Virus record (IMG/VR): IMGVR_UViG_3300014819_000037
Coordinates: 1 to 31,091 of that record
Direction: 5' to 3' (one strand)
Source of the DNA: a virus
Length of the DNA: 31,091 nucleotides
The notes below the pieces were generated by a model that worked only from the letters and a program-made list of their open reading frames with translations, ran no database searches and was not told the DNA's origin. Below are positions 1 to 7,228 of this stretch, in pieces. Every line of letters starts with the position of its first letter. The first letter of the stretch is position 1. Made by a program: the position numbers and the translations under genes.

Positions 1-3000
1 TTCCAAGATCATTAATAGTGTATATTCCTACCGATGATATGTTGTAACTGTAGGAAGCAGAGTTTGCTTCACCACCAACTGTAAGAATAGATCCAGAACC
101 AAAGTATTTGCTTGTATATTTTTCAGTAATAGAACCACTAATTGTGAAGAGATCAGTAGTTTCTGGTTGTTTTGTGACAAATGCTGCAGATGATGCGCCG
201 CCACGAATTGTGGAGATTGAACCAGAACCAGAATATGTAATGCCAGCAAGATTTGCAATTCCAGCAGAACCAAAGAATTTGAGAAGACCGAATGGATAAT
301 AAGTGGTTGTGTCTTCAATTGAACCATAGTTAAAGAATCCATCGCCAAGATTTCCAATATTCCCATAATTAACTGTAGTTCCAGAAACAGTAATTGCACC
401 GTAATCAGAACTATCAAATGTTTTAATTGAAGATGTATTATAATTGTATGCAATCGCTGCAGAAGAATTACTAATTGCGAAGAGTGTTCCAGAACCTTTA
501 GTAATTCTTACAAATGCTGTAGCAGAGACGCCACTTACAGTATAAAGATTGGTATCTCTGTAGATGTAAATTTGTGGTACTGGTTGTGCTTGAGCAGTTG
601 TTGCAGCACCAGAAATATTGATAGATCCTGTGGTTTGATGACTAAATGATCTCTTTGCAATGTTGTAAGAGCCATTGACTGAAAGAGTGCCATATGGATA
701 ATTATTTTTTGTGTCAATAACAGAACCGTAATCAATTCCAACGTCACTACCAACAAAAATTGTTCCATAATTTGAAGTTATATCAGCAATGTTGCTGACT
801 AAACCATAATTATCAGTAGAGAATATTGTTATTGAAGAAGAATTATAACTGTATACTGTAGAGTTAGTAACTACCCCAACTTCAAATAGTGATCCAGTAC
901 CAACAAAAGAAGGACTTTGTTTTGTTAATGCTGAACCATAAACACTAAACAGAGATGTTGATGTATCTGTTCTAACACTATCAATTCTATTTTGCTCTTT
1001 CGTACTGAATGCAAACAGATTACCAGAACCAATATACGAAGGTATTCTACAGAATTGAACAGAAGCAGAACTGCTTACAGATACACAACCTCTGTATGGG
1101 AATTCTGTAGTTGTATTAATAATATAACCACTATCAATTTTACTACCACTACCAGCAGTAATAAATCCATAATTAGTGGTTGAACCAGAAGTAATTACAT
1201 CACCATAATCAGATGCGGTAAAGTAATTAACTGAATTAAAATCATAATTAAAACTTACGGAAGAATTGGAACCGCTGATTGTAAATAGAGATCCAGATCC
1301 AATATATGATGGTCTTCTATAGAAGATTGTTGACGCAGAACCAGTTGCAATAATTGCTGGTTTTCCGTAAATAGAATTGAATTGATATTCAACAGGAACA
1401 TAAACTTGTGGTGTTGGTTCAATAAATGAAACTGTTGCAGTTCCGATAGTTGATAGTATTCCAGATCCAACAACAACTTGTGATTTTTTAGTTGTGGAAG
1501 ATCCTGTTACATTCAGTAAACCATAAGGATAAATGGTTCTCGTGTTAATAATTACACCATAATCAAATCCAACATCACTACCAATAATTACAGAACCATA
1601 ATTTGCTGTATCGCCACTAGTAATAATTGTTCCAGCATCAGATGTTGAGAATACTGATACAGAAGAAGAATTATAACTATACGTTTCAGTACTTGTAGGT
1701 GTTTGTGATATTTCATAATTTCCTACATAAATGTTTCCTGAAGTAGTATAAGAACCTCTGAACAGTACAGATGCATTACCTTGAATCCCGAAGAGAGATG
1801 TTGATGTATCTGTTGTAAGAAGGGGTAAAGCAAAATCTGCAGATCCTTTGAATGTAAAGAGTGATCCAGAACCAACTTGCTTGTAAATATTTTGTTTTGT
1901 CGTAACTCCAGAACCAGAAATACTTGTAGAACCGTAAGGTCTAATTTGTCCAGTATGAATTACATATCCATAATTAATTGCTGCAATATTGAATTCTGAA
2001 ATTGAACCATAATCGGATGTAGATCCATAAGAAACAATATCTCCATAATTCTCTGTTGAGAATGCAATTGTTGAAGCAAGAGTATAATTATAAATGACAG
2101 AGAATTTACATCCACTATCTTTATAGATTAATCCAGAACCATTATATGCGTAAGAAGTTTTATATGCAGTTGTTGCAGAACCATTAATTGCATATAATCC
2201 ATAATCTCTTTCAACATAAATTTGTGGAATTGGTTCAATAAATGCAACTGTTGCTGTTCCAGAAATTTTATTTGAACCAGATCCATTATATGCTGGTGGC
2301 GTGCGAACTTCACTACACGAACCAGAGTAAATAAATTTACCGTATGGATAAACATAATCAGTATTGATGATGTAACCATAATCAATTTCTTGATCACTAT
2401 CAATACCAATAGAACCATAGTTAGTTGTTGAACCAGAAGTTATAATATTTTCAAAATCAACAAACGAGAATGTATTGATTGAAGAATTTGAATATCTGTG
2501 TGTATACTTGTTTGTAGATTCACCATACACATAACTAGTACCAGTACTAGTAAGTATTAAAGTAGTATTAGATGATGAAGAACCATTGATTTCAAAAAGA
2601 TCAGTAGTTTCTTGTTGTTTTGTAATAATAGATTCTGTTTGTGCAGATCCACCAAATAATTTTTTAGTTCCAGAACCAGAATTAATGTATAAATGTGTAT
2701 AATCAGAATCTGCAGATCCATAGAAAACTCTATAACCCTTATATGGAAGATCAGATTCTGCTACAATTAATCCATAATTAATTCCAGAAGTTGATCTTGC
2801 ATTAATCGTTCCATAATCAATTGTAGATCCATTTTCAACAACACTACCAAGATCCAATGTGGAGTAAAGATCTTCAGATTGTGTAATAAAAATATATTTT
2901 CTTGAGAAAGAATTATTTGACTCAAGATCAGAATATATAAATCCAGATCCATTATAAGGATATGTGGAATTAAACGTAATGTTACAAGATCCAGTAAAGG

Positions 3001-4130
3001 AAAATAACTCAAATCCTTCAGCAAGAATTTCTTGTGTAGTCGGTTCTGCAAATGTGATAGATGCAGATTTAAATGTACTAATTTGACCAATTCCAGTATA
3101 ATCAAAAGTTCTAATGACAGGTTCAGAAGTTCCAATAATATTGGTAAGGTTTTTACCATCAGTGATACTTTTATCTACAAGGTATTCATAATCATATGCA
3201 CTTGTAAATATGTCTGTTATTAGACCATAATCGGTTGTAGATGCATAATCATTAATTGCTCCCAGGTCAATAGAATTAATACTAAATGATTTTGTTCTAT
3301 AGTATTTGTATGCAAATGCTTCATTTAAGCTTCCAGAGGTGTAAAGAACGTCTGAAGCAGTATATGTGTATGTTTGATTAATTCTTGGTTGAATAGTGTA
3401 AGCAGAACCAGAAATCGTAAACAGAGAGGTTTCTGATTTAATTTCAATAGTATTTGTTTTTGATTGTGATGATCCCGAAATAGTTGAGAACGATCCAACT
3501 CCAACATAAAGTTTTGGTAAACTTATTTCAGCAGAAGAATCAAATCTATATGAACCAAATCTAAATGGATATTCAAGTAATCCATAATCTTGAATAGGTT
3601 CTAATACTTCATTGTTAATAAATCCATAATCAAAATAAATTGAATATAAATCTAAATCACCATAATTTTTATAATCTGGTACTTGAGTTTCTGTAAATGC
3701 TTGATAGGTATAATTATGAGAATTATTTGATGTACCTGTAATATTAAATAATCCAAATCCAGATGGAGCGGGAGTAAATAAGGAATATGTGCTAATATTA
3801 TTAAAAGCAAATAATGTACCTTCACCAATAATAATTGGAGAAGATGAATTAAATTCTATGCCGCTTCTAATAATAGAAATAGCACCAGACCCATTATAGG
3901 ATGGTGCAAAATTATATTCTGTATACGAATACAGGAATTCGGATCCAAATGGATACTTATATGTCTGAATTAAATCGTTTGCATAATCAATTCTATTTGT
4001 TTCTGTTTCTGATATTGCACCATAATCAAACGCATTTGTGGTTGTAGAGTAAATACGTCCATAATCAGTGGAGTAAGGTGCATTTACAACAATAGAATCG
4101 TAATTATATGTAACTGGACCAGTAATTAAT
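1..4130 (-). repeat. tandem protein-coding repeats, ~400 bp unit, ~819 bp super-repeat
   Basis: Codons for the YPYG-like turn recur near 3950, 3565, (3180, degenerate), 2740, 2342, 1933, 1523, 1097, 695 and 291, a spacing of about 385-440 bp. Two other motifs recur at about twice that spacing. EPxPQ-type segments lie near 3045, 2230, 1405 and 580. Segments of the type ETTDLF / TSTSLF lie near 3425, 2598, 1793, 955 and 150. The region is therefore a degenerate A-B dimer repeat of about 272 residues. It lies wholly inside one open frame. Two dozen or so D/N-Y-G motifs are spread through it. Confidence 0.85.
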
Positions 4131-4636
4131 GGTAATGTTCCACCATAATAATATTTTGCTGTATCTGATTCTCCTTCAAAATTAATATTTCCGTTTCCAA
4201 TGTATGCATTTGTGTGTCGAGGGGGTCCCGTAATTCCAGGAGCAACAATTAGGGTAATATCACCACCCATTTCAAATAAAGTACCGTTACCTACCCAAGT
4301 AAAAATTATATTATTTTCTGACTTATAATTATAAACTCTAATATTTCCTGCGACAATATTATTGTAAGATGCAGAGGATTGTGAACTTCCTCCAGCAGTA
4401 AATATTTTATTGGTATATGAAGCATCAATAAATTTGTAATCAAAATATTCATAAGTAATATCTAAATTACCTAAATCAATAAATGTATCAATTGATTGAT
4501 CAATAGTAGAATAATCTACAATTGTTATAATTTCTGAATTATTAGTTTTGTAACTGAATACAAAATTAGGTACAACATCTCCTACTGACGAAATCAAAGT
4601 TTCGCTAATTTCTGAATTGTAGGAAAATACAACCAT
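1..4636 (-). CDS. giant repetitive virion/adhesin-like protein, 3' end outside window
   Basis: From ATG at 4636 the minus strand stays open to base 1, giving 1545 codons plus one base and no stop, so the true protein is longer. A good Shine-Dalgarno (GAGGT) lies about 8 bases upstream. The first ~200 residues (MVVFSYNSEISETLIS onward) are less repetitive. From about residue 190 onward the chain is made of ~135-residue repeats with two or three D/N-Y-G-x-I strands, a Y-P-Y/F-G turn, then Gly-Ser-Gly blocks such as GSGSLFTISGS. Composition is Ser/Thr/Gly/Tyr/Ile-rich, with few Lys and very few Cys. No transmembrane segment or catalytic motif was seen. It follows structural and fibre genes on the same strand, so I infer an extended beta-rich tail fibre or virion-surface protein. 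I do not recognise a named family, and the function is inferred from context and repeat architecture only. Confidence 0.88.
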   Translation of the reverse strand, partial: MVVFSYNSEISETLISSVGDVVPNFVFSYKTNNSEIITIVDYSTIDQSIDTFIDLGNLDITYEYFDYKFIDASYTNKIFTAGGSSQSSASYNNIVAGNIRVYNYKSENNIIFTWVGNGTLFEMGGDITLIVAPGITGPPRHTNAYIGNGNINFEGESDTAKYYYGGTLPLITGPVTYNYDSIVVNAPYSTDYGRIYSTTTNAFDYGAISETETNRIDYANDLIQTYKYPFGSEFLYSYTEYNFAPSYNGSGAISIIRSGIEFNSSSPIIIGEGTLFAFNNISTYSLFTPAPSGFGLFNITGTSNNSHNYTYQAFTETQVPDYKNYGDLDLYSIYFDYGFINNEVLEPIQDYGLLEYPFRFGSYRFDSSAEISLPKLYVGVGSFSTISGSSQSKTNTIEIKSETSLFTISGSAYTIQPRINQTYTYTASDVLYTSGSLNEAFAYKYYRTKSFSINSIDLGAINDYASTTDYGLITDIFTSAYDYEYLVDKSITDGKNLTNIIGTSEPVIRTFDYTGIGQISTFKSASITFAEPTTQEILAEGFELFSFTGSCNITFNSTYPYNGSGFIYSDLESNNSFSRKYIFITQSEDLYSTLDLGSVVENGSTIDYGTINARSTSGINYGLIVAESDLPYKGYRVFYGSADSDYTHLYINSGSGTKKLFGGSAQTESIITKQQETTDLFEINGSSSSNTTLILTSTGTSYVYGESTNKYTHRYSNSSINTFSFVDFENIITSGSTTNYGSIGIDSDQEIDYGYIINTDYVYPYGKFIYSGSCSEVRTPPAYNGSGSNKISGTATVAFIEPIPQIYVERDYGLYAINGSATTAYKTSYAYNGSGLIYKDSGCKFSVIYNYTLASTIAFSTENYGDIVSYGSTSDYGSISEFNIAAINYGYVIHTGQIRPYGSTSISGSGVTTKQNIYKQVGSGSLFTFKGSADFALPLLTTDTSTSLFGIQGNASVLFRGSYTTSGNIYVGNYEISQTPTSTETYSYNSSSVSVFSTSDAGTIITSGDTANYGSVIIGSDVGFDYGVIINTRTIYPYGLLNVTGSSTTKKSQVVVGSGILSTIGTATVSFIEPTPQVYVPVEYQFNSIYGKPAIIATGSASTIFYRRPSYIGSGSLFTISGSNSSVSFNYDFNSVNYFTASDYGDVITSGSTTNYGFITAGSGSKIDSGYIINTTTEFPYRGCVSVSSSASVQFCRIPSYIGSGNLFAFSTKEQNRIDSVRTDTSTSLFSVYGSALTKQSPSFVGTGSLFEVGVVTNSTVYSYNSSSITIFSTDNYGLVSNIADITSNYGTIFVGSDVGIDYGSVIDTKNNYPYGTLSVNGSYNIAKRSFSHQTTGSINISGAATTAQAQPVPQIYIYRDTNLYTVSGVSATAFVRITKGSGTLFAISNSSAAIAYNYNTSSIKTFDSSDYGAITVSGTTVNYGNIGNLGDGFFNYGSIEDTTTYYPFGLLKFFGSAGIANLAGITYSGSGSISTIRGGASSAAFVTKQPETTDLFTISGSITEKYTSKYFGSGSILTVGGEANSASYSYNISSVGIYTINDLG

Positions 4637-4650
4637 TAATACTACCTCTA

Positions 4651-4681
4651 AATTAAAAAGGGATTACCCATAGGCAATCCC
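4651..4681 (-). terminator. rho-independent terminator-like hairpin before the giant gene
   Basis: On the minus strand, GGGATTGCC pairs with GGGTAATCCC (positions 4681-4660) through a 9-bp stem containing one G-T wobble and a ~4-base loop. TTTTTAATTT follows directly. It lies about 34 bases after the stop of the 393-aa gene and ends only a few bases before the Shine-Dalgarno of the giant gene. No TATAAATA box lies between hairpin and start. The giant gene therefore seems to depend on read-through or on a promoter I cannot see. Confidence 0.72.
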
Positions 4682-4715
4682 TCAAACTGAATAATATAAG
4701 TAATTTTATCAAAAA

Positions 4716-5897
4716 TCAGTCAAGGCTAACATTCAGAGTGATCTTAATTTGGTCGCCGTTGTTTTGAATGGGATATGGACCATTTGTAAATCTTTCAGCA
4801 AACAGAATGCTTGGCAGCAGAGTTGCATTACCAGCACCCGCAAGAGCAGGAGATGTTGTAAAACTAGTACTAGTTGTGCTGAATACAGTATAGTGACCAG
4901 GAGTTACAGTAGAACCACCAGAACCAGCGGCAATATAAATTACGTCACCAACTTGAAGGTTGTGTGCAGTAGCACCTGTAGATACTACAGACCAATTCAA
5001 ATCAATACTGGAGTCAGTAGCAACCTGAATGTTATCAGTCAAAGTAGAAGACAGATAAATTCTTCTAAGAGCATTATCAACACCAGTAATTGTTGTACCA
5101 GAAGCAACAGCAGTGTTACCAGTTATTCTTTGGCCTACAGTAACATTGTCCATTACGTTTGCAACGTTAGGAAGAGTAATATAGTTATTACCAACAACGC
5201 CAATACAAGGATTACTATTATCACCTTTTGCAGAAGTGCCATTAGCAGTAGAGGTAGCAGCATCTGCTACACCTTGAATGGCAACAGGCATATTCTGTGC
5301 TCTGGAAAGATAATAACCATAAATGTTTCCAGCAGCGGCAGTGAAAGTAAATACTTGCTCGGGATATGTTGCAGTTGTAACACCACCACTAAAACTAATA
5401 GCACCAGAAACAGTACCAGTGTTTGCCGTATTTAAAGTAATGAGTGATCCACTTACATTACTTACTTTAGCACCAGAAGCAATACCAGTACCAGAAACAA
5501 TGTTACCTACGCTAACTGTACCAGTAAGACCAGTCACAGTAATTTGAAATGCGCCAGAAGAACCAGTGGAATTAGTAGAAGAAGCTACAGGATCTGAAGC
5601 AGTAGTAACTGTCCAGCGATTGCCATTAAGTAAAACTCCGTAGTTAGCAGTATAATCTTGATCAGAACGATTATTTACAAGTAGTGGATAACCAGTGGTT
5701 GGAGCAGAACCATAACCATTTGTATTGGTTGAGTTGTATGGTTCAAAATAAGCAGTTGCCGAAGGAACATCACCTTCAGCAGGAGTTGTGTTAGAAGTAA
5801 AAAGCTTCAGAACCAAGTTTCTTGGGATCTGATGTGTCGCATTTAGCAAAGTGCGAAGCGAATCTACCTCACCAATATTTGGGACTAAAAGAGCCAT
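4716..5897 (-). CDS. virion structural protein (fibre/decoration type) with two inserted beta modules
   Basis: This 393-aa protein resembles a common marine T4-like phage structural protein as I remember it. The N-terminus has MALLVPNIGEVDSLRTLLN followed by LVLKLFTSNTTPAEGD. The C-terminus has FAERFTNGPYPIQNNGDQI, then a short beta strand. Residues ~118-172 and ~238-300 look like two related beta modules; the first has VGNIVSGTGIASGAKV and the second VGQRITGNTAVASGTTI. The outer parts can be read as one domain interrupted by them. The ATG at 5897 is preceded by a strong GGAGGAAC Shine-Dalgarno and by a perfect TATAAATA late-promoter box at 5947-5954. No signal peptide or transmembrane segment was seen. 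It probably sits on the tail, baseplate or fibre; its exact location is unknown. Confidence 0.85.
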   Translation of the reverse strand: MALLVPNIGEVDSLRTLLNATHQIPRNLVLKLFTSNTTPAEGDVPSATAYFEPYNSTNTNGYGSAPTTGYPLLVNNRSDQDYTANYGVLLNGNRWTVTTASDPVASSTNSTGSSGAFQITVTGLTGTVSVGNIVSGTGIASGAKVSNVSGSLITLNTANTGTVSGAISFSGGVTTATYPEQVFTFTAAAGNIYGYYLSRAQNMPVAIQGVADAATSTANGTSAKGDNSNPCIGVVGNNYITLPNVANVMDNVTVGQRITGNTAVASGTTITGVDNALRRIYLSSTLTDNIQVATDSSIDLNWSVVSTGATAHNLQVGDVIYIAAGSGGSTVTPGHYTVFSTTSTSFTTSPALAGAGNATLLPSILFAERFTNGPYPIQNNGDQIKITLNVSLD

Positions 5898-5946
5898 GTA
5901 AAAGTTCCTCCAAGGAAAAAATTGATTTTTGTAATTAGTTCAAATC

Positions 5947-5954
5947 TATTTATA
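5947..5954 (-). promoter_or_regulatory. T4-type late promoter box TATAAATA
   Basis: TATAAATA reads on the minus strand 50-57 bases upstream of the ATG of the 393-aa gene. It overlaps the TAA stop of the 233-aa gene. T4 late promoters consist of just this -10 element, recognised by gp55 with the sliding clamp. A start about 6 bases downstream would give a ~43-base leader containing the GGAGG. Confidence 0.75.
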
Positions 5955-6651
5955 ATTTTATTTTCAGTGCGATTGAAAATTTATTAATTCCCGCCGCTGA
6001 AATAACATTATAATTAAGAATGTCGCCAGCGTTAAGAACTTTATTCCAAGCACTTAAATTATCGCTGGTATTTTTATTTTGAGTTACTAATGAGGGTCTA
6101 TTTCCCCCACATATTGTAGTAACGTTTGGATAATCAGCATATGATGATTTTTTAATATCCAAAACTAAACTACCAATTTTATCAGCAACCAATACCCAAG
6201 ATTCTATCACACCTGTGACATCAATTGCAAGACAACCTTTATCACCAATAGTGATTGCACTTGAACCATAATCAACAACATAATTAATAGTTCTTGTTAA
6301 ATCAGCAGTATTTGCTAAAGCAATACCAAAAAAAGGAACATTACAGGGAGCAGTAGCAAACGTAATCTGATTTCCTGATACAGAATATCCTACACCAGGC
6401 TGCAATATAATGTTATTTATAGATATGATAAGTTGTTGATCATTCAAAGCATTATACAAAATTCCACCAATTCTAATATCAAAAGTTTTTTTAATGCAAT
6501 CAAATTGACCAGAAAGATCATCAATAATTAAATTTTGATATTGAATTGATTTTGGTGGAGATTGATAATCAATACCGACCCTATAAAGATCTGGATTTTC
6601 ACCAGTTACCAAATAAGATGGTTGATTTAATGTTACTTGATAATCAGACAC
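5950..6651 (-). CDS. tail-fibre-like virion structural protein
   Basis: This 233-aa protein starts at GTG 6651, whose G is shared with the TAG stop of the 110-aa gene (TAGTG). An AGGGG Shine-Dalgarno lies about 8 bases upstream. The C-terminal ~85 residues contain ESWVLVADKIGSLVLDI, then SSYADYPN, a Thr/Ser-rich segment, AWNKVLNAGDILNYNV and a final beta strand FSIALKIKL. This resembles a C-terminal beta module I recall from many marine phage tail-fibre and structural proteins, where it may contact surface glycans. The N-terminal half contains a strand-rich segment (IQYQNLIIDDLSGQFD). No enzyme motif was seen. Translational coupling with the 110-aa gene suggests the two proteins act in one structure. 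Confidence 0.8.
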   Translation of the reverse strand: MSDYQVTLNQPSYLVTGENPDLYRVGIDYQSPPKSIQYQNLIIDDLSGQFDCIKKTFDIRIGGILYNALNDQQLIISINNIILQPGVGYSVSGNQITFATAPCNVPFFGIALANTADLTRTINYVVDYGSSAITIGDKGCLAIDVTGVIESWVLVADKIGSLVLDIKKSSYADYPNVTTICGGNRPSLVTQNKNTSDNLSAWNKVLNAGDILNYNVISAAGINKFSIALKIKL

Positions 6652-6983
6652 TATGTTACCCCTGGAGTTACTGTAGCAATTCCTTCTACTACTCGGGTTT
6701 TAATACTAGCAGGAGAAGTTAAAACAATATCATAAACATAACGTTTAGGATCTAAAGTTGCAGTAGTTGCAGCAGGTAACGACAAAGAAATTATACCTTT
6801 AATTCTATCAACAAATCCTACTGTAAGAGGAACAGAATTAGAAGTATAATAACTTTTTTTCATTTTTGCTTCTGCAGTATATCCAGTTAGATTCAGATAC
6901 GAACCATCAAAATTTCTAATAGTAAAAGTTGCAGAGAAATCTGTATTTTTCTCAATGACAATATTGATGGTTATAGCAGACAT
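6651..6983 (-). CDS. small beta-rich structural protein (BppU-N-like fold suspected)
   Basis: This 110-aa protein begins MSAITINIVIEKNTDFSATF, then has a strand pattern with DGSYLNLTGYTAEAKMKK and GIISLSLPAATTATLDPKRY, and ends VVEGIATVTPGVT. This layout is like small all-beta proteins of phage baseplates and fibres (the N-terminal domain of baseplate upper protein BppU is the nearest type I can name). That comparison is from memory and tentative. Its stop overlaps the next start by one base. Its own late-promoter box and a Shine-Dalgarno-like GGAAGG lie in the hairpin directly upstream. Confidence 0.8.
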   Translation of the reverse strand: MSAITINIVIEKNTDFSATFTIRNFDGSYLNLTGYTAEAKMKKSYYTSNSVPLTVGFVDRIKGIISLSLPAATTATLDPKRYVYDIVLTSPASIKTRVVEGIATVTPGVT

Positions 6984-6987
6984 TTAT

Positions 6988-7021
6988 AAAAAAAGACCTT
7001 CCTTTTATTTATAAGGAAGGT
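6988..7021 (-). terminator. terminator-like hairpin with embedded late promoter
   Basis: On the minus strand ACCTTCCTT (7021-7013) pairs with AAGGAAGGT (7004-6996) in a perfect 9-bp stem around an 8-base loop. TC and then seven T residues (6994-6988) follow. It lies just after the stop of the 63-aa gene, so it would end transcripts of the glycosyltransferase pair. The loop holds TATAAATA and the 3' arm holds GGAAGG, about 13 bases before the ATG of the 110-aa gene. Confidence 0.8.
7006..7013 (-). promoter_or_regulatory. T4-type late promoter box TATAAATA in hairpin loop
   Basis: This is a perfect TATAAATA on the minus strand, formed by the last base of the hairpin 5' arm and seven bases of the loop. 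It is 23-30 bases upstream of the 110-aa gene. A transcript starting about 6 bases downstream would begin inside the 3' arm and so escape the terminator fold. Confidence 0.72.
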
Positions 7022-7028
7022 TTGATTA

Positions 7029-7220
7029 TTATTCTTCAGGCTTTTGTTCTGAAGGTTCTACAGCTTCTGATGGTTCTAAAATACTCAATGCTTCAAGAGC
7101 ACCTTTAAGTTTTAATGCCATTTCTTTTTTTGTAGTCAATTGACTTTCAAGATTGCCAATTTCATCAACAATAGTATTAAATTGATTTGTAAAATTTTCT
7201 TTAAGTTCTTGTGGTGTCAT
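7029..7220 (-). CDS. small coiled-coil protein
   Basis: I chose the ATG at 7220 because a GAGGAAAATT Shine-Dalgarno precedes it at normal spacing; a TTG at 7232 would add four residues but lacks such a site. The 63-aa product has a heptad-like helix over residues ~5-48 (NTIVDEIGNLESQL, then KKEMALKLKGALEAL) and an acidic Pro/Glu tail (EPSEAVEPSEQKPEE). The Shine-Dalgarno overlaps the TGA stop of the glycosyltransferase, so the two genes are coupled. I recall similar short proteins in cyanomyoviruses but none with a known role. A scaffold or structural helper is possible. Confidence 0.75.
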   Translation of the reverse strand: MTPQELKENFTNQFNTIVDEIGNLESQLTTKKEMALKLKGALEALSILEPSEAVEPSEQKPEE

Positions 7221-7228
7221 AATTTTCC

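Noticed and set aside
28-3507. Several short minus-strand open frames (60-141 aa) rich in Leu/His/Gln
   Set aside because: All lie in one alternative phase of the giant gene, are Leu/Gln-rich translations of out-of-phase Tyr-Gly codons, and lack their own Shine-Dalgarno sites.
1-4130. CRISPR-like or satellite repeat
   Set aside because: The repeats are degenerate, about 400 bp apart, keep one open reading frame and have no uniform short repeat-spacer pattern.
4749-5547. Plus-strand open frames of 228 and 74 aa
   Set aside because: They lie opposite the 393-aa gene, have implausible Ser/Asn/Cys-rich composition, and there is no other plus-strand gene in the window.
6414-6421. TATAAATA on the minus strand inside the 233-aa gene
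   Set aside because: It lies in coding sequence, far from a start codon; chance occurrence is likely in such AT-rich DNA.
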